From positions 9,469,001-9,533,000 of the forward strand of contig JALJCS010000020.1 in NCBI GenBank assembly GCA_023055355.1: DNA of 64,000 nucleotides, read 5' to 3'. The translations under genes were made by a program, and so were the position numbers. Under the pieces are notes generated by a model, which searched no databases, was not told where the DNA came from, and worked only from the letters and a program-made list of their open reading frames with translations. The first letter of the stretch is position 1. Each line of letters opens with the position of its first letter. This DNA comes from Agelaius tricolor. Taxonomy: Eukaryota; Chordata; Aves; Passeriformes; Icteridae. Shown in pieces: positions 35,693 through 48,140 of the stretch.

Positions 35693-38600
35693 TTCTCTAT
35701 CCTAAAAGCCTGGCATCTACAACTGCTCAAGCAGGTGCTGCCCTCTGCTCTGCCTGGAAAATTGCATTTCAGCAATGCCTGCAACACCTTGAAATCCCTT
35801 AATACACTTCACAGCTTTGCTGTGCTTAGCACACCTGAGTCCCTCTGTGTCTGTAACAGCTCCTCACCTCTGTCATGCTCATCATTATTTATGAGGCTCA
35901 TGGCAGGGCTGGATTGGTATTTTCTAGGTGTTACCCAAGCTCTCAGCCCTGCAGGCCATGTTCTGATCTCCTGACTTAGAGCAAGGAGTCTTTGTCCCAC
36001 GGAAAGAATTAATTGTGAAATGAGTTCTGATCAGTGATTTACTGCTCTGTTTGGAAACCACCTGGGCTGGAAGCATTTTAAAAATGGAGTTGGTTTCAGG
36101 AGCTGGGCTAGGTGGCACAGATAATTGGAATCCCCCAGCTAATCACTGGTTCATTTTCAGATGCACATCCACACTGCTGTTATTGAGATGGAGTGCAGGC
36201 AGCAACACTCCTGGTGCTCTTAAGACTTGCTGCTGGGGTTTGTGATGGGGTTACTCAGGCACCATACGAATTTCAAGGTTGTTTGAAGAAAATCAGAGCT
36301 AGTTATTTTAGAGATGCTTCCAAACTGCCCCTCCAGAGGTGAAAGAGTTGGGGTGGGGTCCAGCTTTGTCAGATCTTGGAGTTCACAGAGGCAGAGGGGT
36401 CTCTGCTAATTTAGAGTGATTGAGCAGTGAACGTTTTGAGTTGTAAGGGAGCTGGAGAAATGAAGCTGTGAAGCTTCAGTGATGTCAGCATTTTAAACAA
36501 CAAAACCACACTCCCCCAGGATGTCATGGATGGGGAAAGTGTCTCTGTCCAGAGAGAAGCTGCTTTCCTATGGCTGTGCTCTGTTGCTTTTATTTGCTGT
36601 TTTATTCACAGGCAGGTTTTGTCCCTGTCAGTGGATTTATCTTTCCCTGCTGGCTTAGCAAATGCTTTTGTGGGGCTGCAGCTTCCCCCTGCAGCTTTGT
36701 GGGCCCTGCAGACACAGGCAGAGGTGGCAGCAGTGGGTGGAGGCTTGGCCTGGCTGCACTGAAAGCTGGGTGTGAGCTGTGCCAGGTGACTGCTCCCCAG
36801 GAGGCTGCCCTGCTCTCAGGCTGATAATTGATTCCCCTCCCTCCCTGCCCAAAATGGACCTGGCTGCATTAAGGGAGCAGTGGCTCTGCCACTTGACCCA
36901 GAGGAGCATTTCCATTAAGTTGCAGGATCTGTGTCCCTGGGGGAGCAGCTGGGTCCTGAAGCAGAGAACAAAGAGCTGCTTTCCTGCCACAAATGCCATG
37001 GGCTGAGCCAGGTGTGTGCTGCTCTCCATGGGCTTTGCCTCTGTGGAAGAAGCAGAGAAACACTCAAGGGGCTCTGAGGAAGAGCTGTACCCACACAAGA
37101 CATTTTATTTGTTACCTGACTTCACTGGGAGCTCTTTTCTTGCATTTCTGTCTCAAGGCTCAGTGCTGCTGGGGAAAGACCAGATGCTCCCTGTTTATAC
37201 ATGCTCTACTGAAGTGTTTCCTTTTGTTTGGAGGATCCTCTTTGAAGCTAGAAATGAAAATAGCTTTGATTGCTGCCTCTTGGATTATTTTGAAGCAGTG
37301 TGGTTAGGGGAAGATGTCCAAAGCTTCATCAGTGGGTCCCATATCTCTCTCTGGAGAGCTGCAGGAGATGGGAATTTGCTGCAAGAGCAGCTGTGGGTGA
37401 GAGGATGGGGGGAATTGTGCTTTTTCCAGTGTCCTCTGCTAAAGCACCATTTGGGGAACACCCTGCCAAAGTGGGGTGCTAACCAGCTCTGAGTCTGAAT
37501 AAGAAACTCCTGGACCTTTAAACATTTGAATTTTCTCACGTGACTGAGCAGTAGAGCCTTGAGGTGAATGGTGATGCTGCTTGTACCCAAACCACCTCTT
37601 TAAATGAAACCTCTCCCTGTGTTTGTGCCTGTGCTGTGCAGCCAGGGGGATCTGGCCTTCGTCTTGTGTGGGGTTTGGTACTGGTGGTGTTTCCTCCAGC
37701 TGCAGCAGTCCTGGGAATCCCTGCTCTGCTCAGCAGTCCATGAGTCCCAGAATGGGATGGGGAGGACAGGAATATTGAAAATCATGGAATTAAAGGCAGA
37801 GATGTTCAGAGAAGCTGGGTATAAGAATCCAGCTGCAGTGTCCTGGTATTTGTGCTCCTTGTGCTGCATCCATGGCCCCTCTGGCTCCCTCTGCCATGGG
37901 TGCAGTTTGTCCCTGGGGTTGTCTTTGTCCCCACCAGGGGCTCAGTCTGCAGGGATGGCACAGATGGAAGCAGGGCAGCTGCAAAGGGAAGAGGCCAAGG
38001 GGTTGCTGGGGTCCCTGGCAGCAGCTCTGGTCCAAGGCTCTTGCTTCAAACCCCTCTCTTTGCACAGAAATTCCCTTTTGGGAGCTCTGCTTTCACAGGG
38101 CTCCAATTCCAAGCTGGTTTAAGGAGTTTGCTTTTCATCTCTCACCTGAGAATTCTGTGCTGGCAGGGGAGGTGGAAGGGCTGTGGGTGAGCTGGAGCTT
38201 GGCAATGCCTGCCTGGGGCTCTGTGAGGAAATGTCTGCTCCCTCCCAGCTTTGGGAGGAGGAGGAGGAGGAGAGGAAAACACCTTGGCCTGGCTGTGCCA
38301 GCTGCAGGCCTGGCAAAGTGCTGGGAGCTGCTGGGGCTGAGCTCATCTGCCCCTCGTTTCCCTTCATTCCAGCCTCACCAGGCACATCAAAGATGTTTCT
38401 CCTCCTTCCCCAAGCTGGCTGGCAGCAGGGATTTGCAACCAGCACAGAAGTGGTCGCAGATGCTGATCAGAAGTGATCCCAGCTTGTTTGGGCTGGGCAC
38501 TGGCAGGTTTGAAATGTGGATGGAATTCAGGGTGGGACAGTCCCTGTCCTGAGGGGTTTGGTCTTTTCTCACCCTCTGGAGGGTCTGGTGCCACCACAGG

Positions 38601-40214
38601 GGCTCAGCTGAGGTCACGTAGCTGCTGCTGTGGCAGGGGAGCAGGAGCTGGAGGCAGGGCTGCAAATGAAGCATCTTCTTCCTCCTGCCCCCAGCACTTC
38701 CCTGGCAGTGCCTGGGAGCATCTCCTCTCCTCCCTGGCTGCTTTGCATGGCTGGAAAGGCTCAGGGAATGTGGCAGTGGCAAGCAGGGCTGTTTGAAGCC
38801 AGGTTTCCCTGGGCTTCATCCACCTCCAGCCTTCAGTGAGGCAGAACTTGGGAACAAAGCACATTTTCTGCCATTTGCAGGGCTCTGCCTTGCACAAGAA
38901 CAAGCTTGCAGCAGCCCATGTTCCTGGCAAGGGCTGGGAAGTGGGTGGGATAGCACAAACAGGCTGGAGATGGAGAAATCCAGCCTCAGAAAGGAACTTT
39001 CACTCTGTCCTGCCGTGCCTCAGGCAGGGATTTGGATCTGAGGAATAGATCCTGCATCAAAGTTCAGAAGAAATGCATAAAACTGGGAGATGTGGGGAGC
39101 AGTGAGAGTGTAGCCTGAGGCTCAGCTCTGTGCACAGTGCTGCACAACTGGCAGTGCAGGTCTGCCTCTGCAGAGCTCTTCCTCTCCCTCCTGCTCCTCC
39201 TGGCTGCAAACAGCCTCATGTCAGGGAGGGTTTTCCTCTTGTCCCTCAAGCCAGCCTGGCCTGGGATCTTGGGCTTGTGTGGCTCTCCTGAGCTGGCTGA
39301 GGGGTGAAGAACCTGGGTTTTCCACCCACTGAGTCCTGTCCTGCACTCAGGTCAGATGGACAAGGTCATGTCCAGCCCTGTCCAACAGGGAATTGTGCAT
39401 TTCAGGGGAAGTGTGGAGGATTTTGGGATGCCAAGGTGTTGCCAGCTGGCAGAAGGAAGACAAGGATGTGATGCTTTCCCTGTTTCTTGCTTAGAGTTGG
39501 GGTAAAGGGGAGGGAAGCTAAAAATAATCCTTAAAATAGTCAAATTCCAGGGATTCACTCCTTCCTTCAGCCTTACAGGACCAGAGCATGAGAGGCCAGG
39601 CACAAACCCAAACCCCAATCCTTTGTTCCTGCTTTCCCTTGTGCAGGATTTTGCCATTCAGCCGGACCCAAAGCAAAGCTGACCTGTTCCACACTGAGGG
39701 AAGGGTGTCAAAAGTGCTGCAATAAAATCAAATTCACCCTGATCCTTTCTGGAGGAGCCAAGAATGGCGACAACCAAAATTTTTTGCTACTCCTGAATTT
39801 CCTTGGGGTCTTCAGATAGGAAAGCATCTTTTCCTGGGGTGGCTCCCACTCTCTTCTCCCATTTTTAGTGCCTTGGCATTAATGTGGATTATTTAAAAGA
39901 GTAAATTGCAGTTGTCATGAATGCAGATAATATTTGGGAATAAAACACTTGAACTGCAGAGAGAAATTTGGATCTGAATGTGTATGGAAAGGCCATGTCC
40001 AGGAGAGAAGGCATGGGATGCTGTTCAGCATGGGAACTCCTGCTAGGTGAGAACAGGGGTCTGCTCTTTCTGGGGGTCAATCTCCAGACAAACATTTCCA
40101 ACAGAATGGGATCAAGTTTGGATTTAATCTGTTCTCTTATCATTTAGTCTGGAATTACTCTGCCATGGATCTGGAGGAACAAAGGGATCATTTAGAGTTC
40201 ACTGGGGATTCCAT
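35693..40214. other. Non-coding, nothing recognised
   Basis: CpG-poor sequence. Frames of up to 226 codons at 37.0-38.6 kb overlap on several strands and show no domain or conserved splice structure. I judge them to be chance frames. Confidence 0.45.
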
Positions 40215-40352
40215 AATGCTGATACTACTAGAATGAAATGGAAATTCAGAGGCAGGTTATAATGCTGATACTACTAGAATGAAATGGAAATTCAGAGGTA
40301 GGTTATAGTGCTGATACTACTAGAATGAAATGGAAATTCAGAGGCAGGTTAT
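40215..40352. repeat. 46 bp tandem repeat, 3 copies
   Basis: Three abutting copies of a 46 bp unit start at 40,215, 40,261 and 40,307. Each contains GATACTACTAGAATGAAATG. Copies 2 and 3 differ by single bases from copy 1 (GGTAGG for GGCAGG in copy 2; AGTGCT for AATGCT in copy 3). Near-identity suggests a recent expansion. Confidence 0.97.
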
Positions 40353-41306
40353 CTTTTCAGGCCTGCCTGCTGTGGAAATATAGAGCAAGTCACCAAAAAC
40401 AGGCTGAAAGAACAGGCAAAATCATGCATAGGAAAGGCTCTGAATGCTGCTGCAACCCCTGGGAAAAGGACTGGGTTGTACTTTAGGTCAGCATTCAAGG
40501 TGTTTAAAACTCAGCAACTCATACCCAGGTTATTACTTGAATGTGGTACAATGGTGAAGGAGTCTCTGGGTCTTAGAAAATGTCCTTGTGCAGAGAAGGA
40601 GATCCTGAGGGTCCTTCTTGCCATCCTTCTGCCCAGAGCAAACCCTTTTAAAGTGCTGTTATTCCATCTCCCTGCATGTACAAGCTGTGCATCTGCCCCA
40701 GCTCTCAGATCTGCCAAGCCTGGGGGCGACTTTCACCCCTGGATCCCTTCCCAGCCTCTCCCTTCAGCCAAGGCAACACCTGGCTGTGCTTGCAGGACCT
40801 CCTGTGCTCGTGGTCCCCAGCCTCTGCCCTCCCTGGAGAGCCCACAGCCTGCAGAGGAAAGGTGGGAGCCCTCTGAAGGCACATTCCCACATTCCCAGCC
40901 TCAGCACCATCCCAGCTCCCCTCTCTCACGGAGATCTGGTGCTCCTCCAGGTGTGGAGCCTGTTTGAGGCTGAGGGGACACGGCCTGGGATGATGGTTTT
41001 GAAGGCATTGGCTCATTTTTCCTGCCTTGAGGATCCTGGTTTGTGCAAGGTGAAATTCTTGCTGCTCAGGAAGGGATTAGAAGCAGGAGCTTTGGTTCCT
41101 TGTAGCTCTGTCAGAAAGCAGGTGGGAAAGAGGCTTTAATGTGAGATTTAACGAGGTGCCAAAAGTCACTGCTGCGGGAGGCGAGGCCCCAAGCTGGGCT
41201 GAAAAGGGATGAGCCTGCTCAGAGAGGAGGAATTGTGTGGATAAAGATGCAGGGCAGAATCCAGGCCCTGATGTCGCTGTCCTGAAGGGAGAAGAGGCTC
41301 CTGCAG
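40353..41306. other. Non-coding, nothing recognised
   Basis: Ordinary CpG-poor DNA leading into the next minisatellite. Frames of 163-173 codons overlap each other in different frames and lack any domain. Confidence 0.45.
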
Positions 41307-41944
41307 CATCCCTGGGCCCATTCCCATCCTTGGGACCATTCCCTGTGTCCCCTCTGGAATGCACAGCCCTGGAACCATTCCCATCCTTGGGACCATTCCC
41401 TGTCCCCTCTGGAATGCACATCCCTGGCACCATTCCCTGTCCCCTCTGGAATTCCCATCCCCAGGACCATTCCCTGAGTCCCCTCTGGAATTCCCATCCT
41501 GAGGACCATTCCCTTTGTCCCCTCTGGAATTCCCATCCCCAGGACCGTTCCCTGTCCCCTCTGAAATTCCCATCCCTGGGACCATTCCCATCCCTGGGAC
41601 ATTCCCTGTGTCCCCTCTGGAATTTCCATCCCTGGGACATTCCCTGTGTCCCCTCTGGAATTCCCATCCCCAGGACCATTCCCTGTGTCCCCTCTGGAAT
41701 TCCCATCCCTTGCACCATTCCCTGTCCCCTCTGGGACCATATCCCTGGGACCATTCCCTGTGTCCCTCTTGGAATGAGTATCCCTGGGACCATTCCCTTT
41801 GTCCCCTCTGGAATTCCCATCCCTGGCACCATTCCCTGAGTCCCCTCTGGAGTTCCCATCCCTGGCACCATTCCCTGTCCCCTCTGCAATTCCGATCCTC
41901 AGGACCATTCCCTGTCCCCTCTGCAATTCCCATCCCCGGGGCTG
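41307..41944. repeat. 37-39 bp minisatellite
   Basis: About 16-17 units built from GGACCATTCCCTGTGTCCCC, TCTGGAATTCCCATCCC and variants. Units alternate between 37 and 39 bp through the presence or absence of a GT or AG dinucleotide before TCCCC. Most units contain the 8 bp palindrome GGAATTCC. Frames of 200-362 codons on both strands are products of this array. Confidence 0.95.
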
Positions 41945-43064
41945 CAGCGGGAGCCGCAGCCACGAGAGGGCACTGGAAGGATGCGGATTTGGGAACGATG
42001 CCGCGGCTGGTCCCAAACTATCCCTGGAATTGCCAGGAAAAGGAGCTTTTTCTCCTCTTCCCCCTCCGTTTGAATCCCAAATCATTGGAGCTTGAAGCAA
42101 GGCTGGAATGGCGCACGCCCAGCATCGCTGCTGTGTGCTGGGTTTCTTTCCTGCCAGGAGAATTTTTTCCTGCAGCTTTCTCAGGTCTGTTGGGTTTTGC
42201 TCATCTTCCTTCAGTCCTGTTACAAGTCCCAGGTCTTGCAGGGAACAATCTGGTTTCTGTATCCTGAATTCTGGAGATAAGGCCCTGGACTGAGACAAAA
42301 GGGACACTCAGAGGAAATAATTTCAAAATTTTATTTTGTGTATTTTGTCCTGGTTGAGAGGATACAATTTCTGTCTCATTTCCCTGAATTTATTTTGAGC
42401 AGGGGATACTTGGGTCCCTGCTCCCAAAGGGTGACAGGGAGAGGTTTCCCTAAGAATTACTGCCTTGCCTGTGGTGGAAGGTGCTGCAGAACAAATCCTC
42501 CTCCTTCAACTGAGTGTCAGAGGAAGTTTGGAAACAGTTTGAAATTAAAATGCTTATTTTTCCCTTTCACTTTGGCCTTGTACTTATCCTGACTCAATTG
42601 GGTTCTGATTTTTGGGCAGCACATTAAAGTAAATAATTCTATCTTGGAATATCTCAGAGTTTTCATTCTGCAAAATATCTCCAAGTCTGCCTTTTCTTTT
42701 TTCCTTCCAACCTGAAATCAGGAGGAAATGAAATCAACAGCTTGGGATCTCTTTTGGAGAGAGAATTCTGTTTTCTGAGCTCTTCCTGACACTGCCTTTC
42801 TGGTGTGCTGAGCTGGGACGATGGCTTGGCTGGAATGTGTTCCTAGGAAGTCTCTCACTTCAGCCTCTGCCTGACATTTGTGCTGAGGCCAAGGCAAACC
42901 TCGGTGCAGTTTGAACACTGATCCACACTTGGAGATCAGCAGATGGGAAGGCTCAAGAAATATTTTATCTGGCAGAAGATTTTTGTCTTGGAATAAGAGC
43001 CCGTGAGCTGGGGGTGAAGCAGGGATGTGGATGAGAATTTGCAGGTAGAGTGATGCCTTAGGGA
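41945..43064. other. Non-coding, nothing recognised
   Basis: A few CpGs at 41,940-42,020, then CpG-poor DNA. No exon or repeat recognised. Confidence 0.45.
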
Positions 43065-43450
43065 GCTGGAACAGAGGCTAAATGGAGTTAAGAGGAATAA
43101 AGTGAATATTTATTGATGAGCCTTCAAAGGCCACGCCCTGGCAGTACCAGAGCCTCGTCGTGGCTCTGCCCAGATGGCTCCAAGGTGGAAGCCAAGGAGG
43201 GTTTGGTCTTGAGATCTCACATTTTTATAAGTTTTAGTGCATTTGCATATAGGAGTTAATTGTCTAATTAATGGCTTCAAATGGTGAAGTTTCATCCTCC
43301 TTGCTTGCTTGTCCACCCTCCTCTTCTCTTTCCATGTTTGTGCTTTGGGCCTGAAGTTTGAAGAGCTTGTCCTTGAGTCTCCAGCTAGACAGAATTGTTG
43401 TGTCTCCACCACCCTGGGGAAAGATCCCAGTAACATTTAATATAAAGCTA
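43065..43450 (-). mobile_element. Candidate LTR of an avian endogenous retrovirus
   Basis: On the minus strand, a TATA-like TTATAAAAAT (complement of about 43,221-43,230) is followed about 115 bases later by an AATAAA (complement of 43,109-43,114), the spacing of an LTR U3-R. The segment differs in composition from its surroundings and resembles passerine LTRs I recall. The open frame running into it from 43,491 on the minus strand could be decayed internal sequence or chance. Ends are uncertain, and no flanking duplication was found. Confidence 0.45.
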
Positions 43451-46400
43451 AAAGCTGCACACAAAGCAGAACAGAAAAACTCAAAACCCAAGGTATCAGA
43501 GACAATATTTTTGACCTTCAGGTATGAAGAATATTGAGAGCTGCACTAAACTGTGCAGCCCTTCAAGCAGAAGAGCAGCTTTGTGCTGTTATTTGTTGAC
43601 CACCCCTTTAATTATATTTAAATTCACTGAGTTTATTCCAGCAAAAATCCAACTCTCAGGCTGGAGAAGTTTCCTCAAGCTGCTCAATTTGTTAAAAACT
43701 GAAAGCACAAATAACCTCTGGAGAGATCTTTTTTTCCAAAGTGTGGATCATCAGTTCCAAGTCTGAAATGTCTCCCTCTTCATATGGTCATTTATCAAAT
43801 AATGTAACATTAAAGCAACACACATTTCTGGTAATAAACCAAGAAATGGGAGTTTTGCTTGCAAAATAAGTTGAAGCTTTGATAATTTAATAAGAACAAT
43901 AAAAAAGAAGGGGATTTTTTTCCAGTTGGCAAAACCCAGCACTTCCTGCAAAGTGGCAAACAAGCAACTGAAGAAAAGACAGAGCCTGCTCTGTGAGGTT
44001 TAAATCAAAACATGCACGCTTTAAAAAAATATTTCAGGGTTTTAAAGGCCCTGGAAAAGAGGAAGAGCAATTCATTTGCCTTGGGTTTAGAGTGGTGGCT
44101 TGGGTTGTTCAAAGAGACAGCACGTGTGTGGGAATACTCCCCTGGAAAATGAAGATATTCCCTCATCAAAGAGGGAACCTGCAAACGTGTGTTGCATAAA
44201 GGGGGAAATTCCAGGCATTCCTGGGGAAATTGCAACTTCTCCACTGCAGGACTGAGCCATGAAATGCTTGTAGACCATCCTGGGAGTCTGTGTCCAGGGC
44301 TGGAAGGAGGAGCAGGAGGGAGGCAGGGGTCAGGATGCTCCTGTGTGAGGAGGGAAGGAGGAACTCGCTGTTCCTCGAGGCTTGGATGTTTCTCCCCAGC
44401 ACAGGGCTGCACTCATGCTGATAACCACAGCTCCACCTGGCCATCAATTATTCATGGAGACCCCAGCAGCACTGGGAGGCTGCAGGGATGAGAAGCAGCA
44501 GTGTTTGAGCTGTTAATTGGATGGGTAAGTTCCCCTCTCCTGAGGGCTCAGATGAACTTCCCATTGACCCCACAAATGGTTTCTGGAGGCTGGAACAGAG
44601 CCCAGGGTGCTCAGGGCAGGTGCCTCTGACCAGCTCTGGCTGCACTTTGCAGAGCTGCTGGGCTGGGGTTGATTCCAGGCACACCAGGGGAATGTGGTGA
44701 GAAGGGGAAGGATGGGATCCCAGGGGCTCAGTTCCCTTGGGACCAGCCAGCCTGGTGCTTCCCACAATAACCTTTGGATTCTTCACTTGGGGGAAAGGGG
44801 AGGGTTTTGTCAAAGCAGAACTGGGCAGCTCTTGGCTCTGCTTCAGGCCATTGTCCACTCCTTGACTCGTCCCCCCAGCCACCTCCATCATGCTGACTCT
44901 GCTGGCAGAGCTGCAAGGAAACTCAAAATTCCCTTATTTTCTCCTCAAACCACTCAGTGGAGTCCAGCTTGGTGGAAGTGGAGCCCTGGAAGGAGAGGTC
45001 CATGGAGCTGTGGGGATGGGTAGGAAAGGAGACAATTAGGTTCCAGTGTTTGGAGCAGCTGCCCAGTGATACCGGAGATGGGTTTGTAGCATTGGGAGTG
45101 GGTCAGGGCTGTATTTTCTCTATTATCAGTTATTTTATCTCCCTTTGGGAAGGGAGGGCAATCTTCCAGGTGGATTGTCTTTGTCTTGGGACATTCTTGG
45201 CCATGTGGTACTAAAAGTTCTTGTTCCTCTGTGTAGTGGGAGCCTTATTCCAACTCCTGCTGAGTGTCCCCCAAAACCTGTCAGACCAATGGGGTTCAAC
45301 CCGTGCCAGCTGCCAGGCAAGCCTTCCTGTAGAGCTGATCCATGTCCTGCACCTCCCCTGTGGCCTCCCTGCTCTTTTCAAGGCTCCTTTTCTTTACTCT
45401 TTGGTGTTTGAAAGTACCCAAAACTCAATGTCTGGAACAAGGGAGCAGCTCACACGCTTTGACAGATGAGCGATGTCCCTCTTTGTCTGTTCACTGCAGA
45501 AATATTCCCCTGCCACCCTCGCCTTCATCTGTCCAGTAGCTTTAAGTGGCTTTCCAAATGTGTTTATCTGGAATTCTTTACATTTTTACCCTCCATCCCG
45601 TGCCTGGGAAGCGACTGGGCCCTCGGATGCTGGAATCAGTGCTTAATGTACGTCTGGCGTGCAGAGTTATCTAGAGGAGATGATCCTGTTGAAGGAAGAA
45701 GAGCCCAGAAATCAGTGCCCCTGGTGAAAATGCAGGTGATAAATGTACCCTGTGAGCACATTCCAGCTCCCTGTGTCCCAGCATTGCTCACAAATCCCTC
45801 CTAGGAAGAAGGAGAGGGAAGCAGGGAGCTGTAAATTACAGCTTGGCTTAATTGGCTGGCTCAGGTACAGGAGGCTGGGCTGGGAATACACAAAATATCT
45901 TTATGTAAAAGAAGTGGTTCTTAGCAGGGGATGCAGTGAAATGGGGGTTTCAAGCAGTTGGTGTCTTGTGGTTGGATCCTCTGGTGTCTGAGAAGGTGCA
46001 AACTCCAACTGAATCTTTTCCTGCCGTTGGGGCTTTCTTAATATTCCTCCCTCCCCTGTGGATTCTCCGGTGTCTAATAATATTCCTAATAAGCTGCAAC
46101 GTGATCTCAACAATTTCTTTCAGTGTGGGGCATTAATAGGTCTCAGGGCACGGGAGAGGGCCCTATTTTCATAAAACTTGTAGGAACTGTAAGACCTCTG
46201 CCCCTTCCACCAAGCTGGGCTGGAATTGGCCAACAAATTTGGAAGTTATTGGAGACGTGGGAGATGAGTATGTTTGTTTTATTTATATTTTATATATGTA
46301 TCCCACGTGCAGACTGACTGCAGAAACCTCATTTCTTAAGAGACTGAGCCTAAACCTTATGTTTTGCCTCTCTATTGTAATAAACCGTGTCTCCTTTTAT

Positions 46401-46585
46401 TTACCCACCTGTAGGATTTGATGATTTCCTCTTTCCCCCAAGTCCTCAATTTCCCCATATCCTGTTCCCAAAAGGGCTGGGGCCCTTCCCAAGGGATGGT
46501 TTTGTGCTGTTCCCCAGGAGGGCTGCCCTGAAGGATGCAGATTTGTAGGTGCCCATATGTTACATTGCATTATTTGATAGCAGCA
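43451..46585. other. Non-coding, with one weak CNE-like patch
   Basis: No gene recognised. The stretch at about 45,540-45,690 has more CpGs and complex sequence than its surroundings. An AT-rich tract with TATA words lies at about 46,270-46,300, and an AATAAACC lies at 46,379, possibly part of another decayed LTR. Confidence 0.45.
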
Positions 46586-47750
46586 AGAGGGAAAAGGATA
46601 CAGGGAAAAAAGAGAAGAGGGAAAAGAAGGAAAAGGATGCAGGGGAAAAAAGAGAAGAGGGAAAAGAAGGAAAAGGATGCAGGGGAAAAAAGAGAAGAGG
46701 GAAAAGAGGGAAAAGGATGCAGGGAAAAGGATGCAGGGAAAAAAGAGAAGAGGGAAAAGAGGGAAAAGGATGCAGGGAAAAAAGAGAAGAGGGAAAAGGA
46801 TGCAGGGAAAAAAGAGAAGAGGGAAAAGAGGGAAAAGGATGCAGGGGAAAAAAGAGAAGAGGGAAAAGAGGGAAAAGGATGCAGGGGAAAAAAGAGAAGA
46901 GGGAAAAGAGGGAAAAGGATGCAGGGGAAAAAAGAGAAGAGGGAAAAGAGGGAAAAGGATGCAGGGGAAAAAAGAGAAGAGGGAAAAGAGGGAAAAGGAT
47001 GCAGGGGAAAAAAGAGAAGAGGGAAAAGAGGGAAAAGGATGCAGGGGAAAAAAGAGAAGAGGGAAAAGAGGGAAAAGGATGCAGGGGAAAAAAGAGAAGA
47101 GGGAAAAGAGGGAAAAGGATGCAGGGGAAAAAAGAGAAGAGGGAAAAGAGGGAAAAGGATGCAGAGGAAAAAAGAGAAGAGGGAAAAGAGGGAAAAGGAT
47201 GCAGAGGAAAAAAGAGAAGAGGGAAAAGAGGGAAAAGGATGCAGGGGAAAAAAGAGAAGAGGGAAAAGAGGGAAAAGGATGCAGAGGAAAAAAGAGAAGA
47301 GGGAAAAGAGGGAAAAGGATGCAGGGGAAAAAAGAGAAGAGGGAAAAGAGGGAAAAGGATGCAGGGGAAAAAAGAGAAGAGGGAAAAGAGGGAAAAGGAT
47401 GCAGGGGAAAAAAGAGAAGAGGGAAAAGAGGGAAAAGGATGCAGGGGAAAAAAGAGAAGAGGGAAAAGAGGGAAAAGGATGCAGGGGAAAAAAGAGAAGA
47501 GGGAAAAGAGGGAAAAGGATGCAGGGGAAAAAAGAGAAGAGGGAAAAGAGGGAAAAGGATGCAGGGGAAAAAAGAGAAGAGGGAAAAGAGGGAAAAGGAT
47601 GCAGGGGAAAAAAGAGAAGAGGGAAAAGAGGGAAAAGGATGCAGGGGAAAAAAGAGAAGAGGGAAAAGAGGGAAAAGGATGCAGGGAAAAAAGAGAAGAG
47701 GGAGAAGAGGGAAAAGGATATAGGGAAAAGAGAAGAGGGAAAAGAAAGAG
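46586..47750. repeat. 40 bp polypurine minisatellite, about 29 copies
   Basis: The plus strand is almost entirely A and G, with one short GGATGCAGG break per 40 bp unit. Units from 46,800 to 47,680 are near-identical. The exceptions are GCAGAGG for GCAGGGG at 47,161, 47,201 and 47,281, and shortened units at about 46,725-46,800. End units are degenerate (GATACAGG at the left, GATATAGG at the right). Since 40 is not a multiple of 3 and no stops occur, frames of 348-503 codons run through in several frames of both strands. None is a gene. Confidence 0.98.
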
Positions 47751-48140
47751 CCTGCTCTGGCCTTCCCCAAAAGCACTTCAGATTTCTGTGGTTGCTTTTG
47801 AATTTGTCAAAGGCACCTATATCCCCACAGGAGAATAAAACCTTTAACAATGCAAAAATAGGAGCAGCAGGAGAATTTCCCGTACGTTTCGCCCAGGAGG
47901 CCACTTTTGCTGAATTGGAAAGGATCTTCCTTTTGGGATCTGATGCTTTTGATGGCACCTGAAGGCCCAGAACCTGACCCCCTGAGGCAGTGTGCTTTTC
48001 CTGCTGCCCCAGCCCGTGTGTGCACACAGATGATCCCCTCACACACACACAGCACCGTGTCCATGCTTCCCTCTGCAGCATTCCAGCCCGCTCGGGTTGA
48101 CCTTGTCTCTCTCAGTGATTTAGGTTTTAGAGAAGGAATG
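47751..48140. other. Non-coding, nothing recognised
   Basis: Unique sequence between the polypurine array and the CNE-like block. It holds a short (CA)n-like run at about 48,040-48,052 and no exon. Confidence 0.45.

Noticed and set aside
41077..42307. Open frames of 200-362 codons on both strands at the 41.3 kb array
   Set aside because: Products of the 37-39 bp minisatellite read through in each frame.
46080..46430. Possible LTR or 3' end around AATAAACC at 46.38 kb
   Set aside because: No clear U3/TATA spacing or boundaries. Kept only as a note in the interval entry.
46397..48081. Open frames of 348-503 codons on both strands (Lys/Glu-rich or Phe/Leu/Ser-rich)
   Set aside because: They are readings of the 40 bp polypurine array. 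A stop-free unit of length not divisible by three opens every frame, and the same 40-residue period appears in each.
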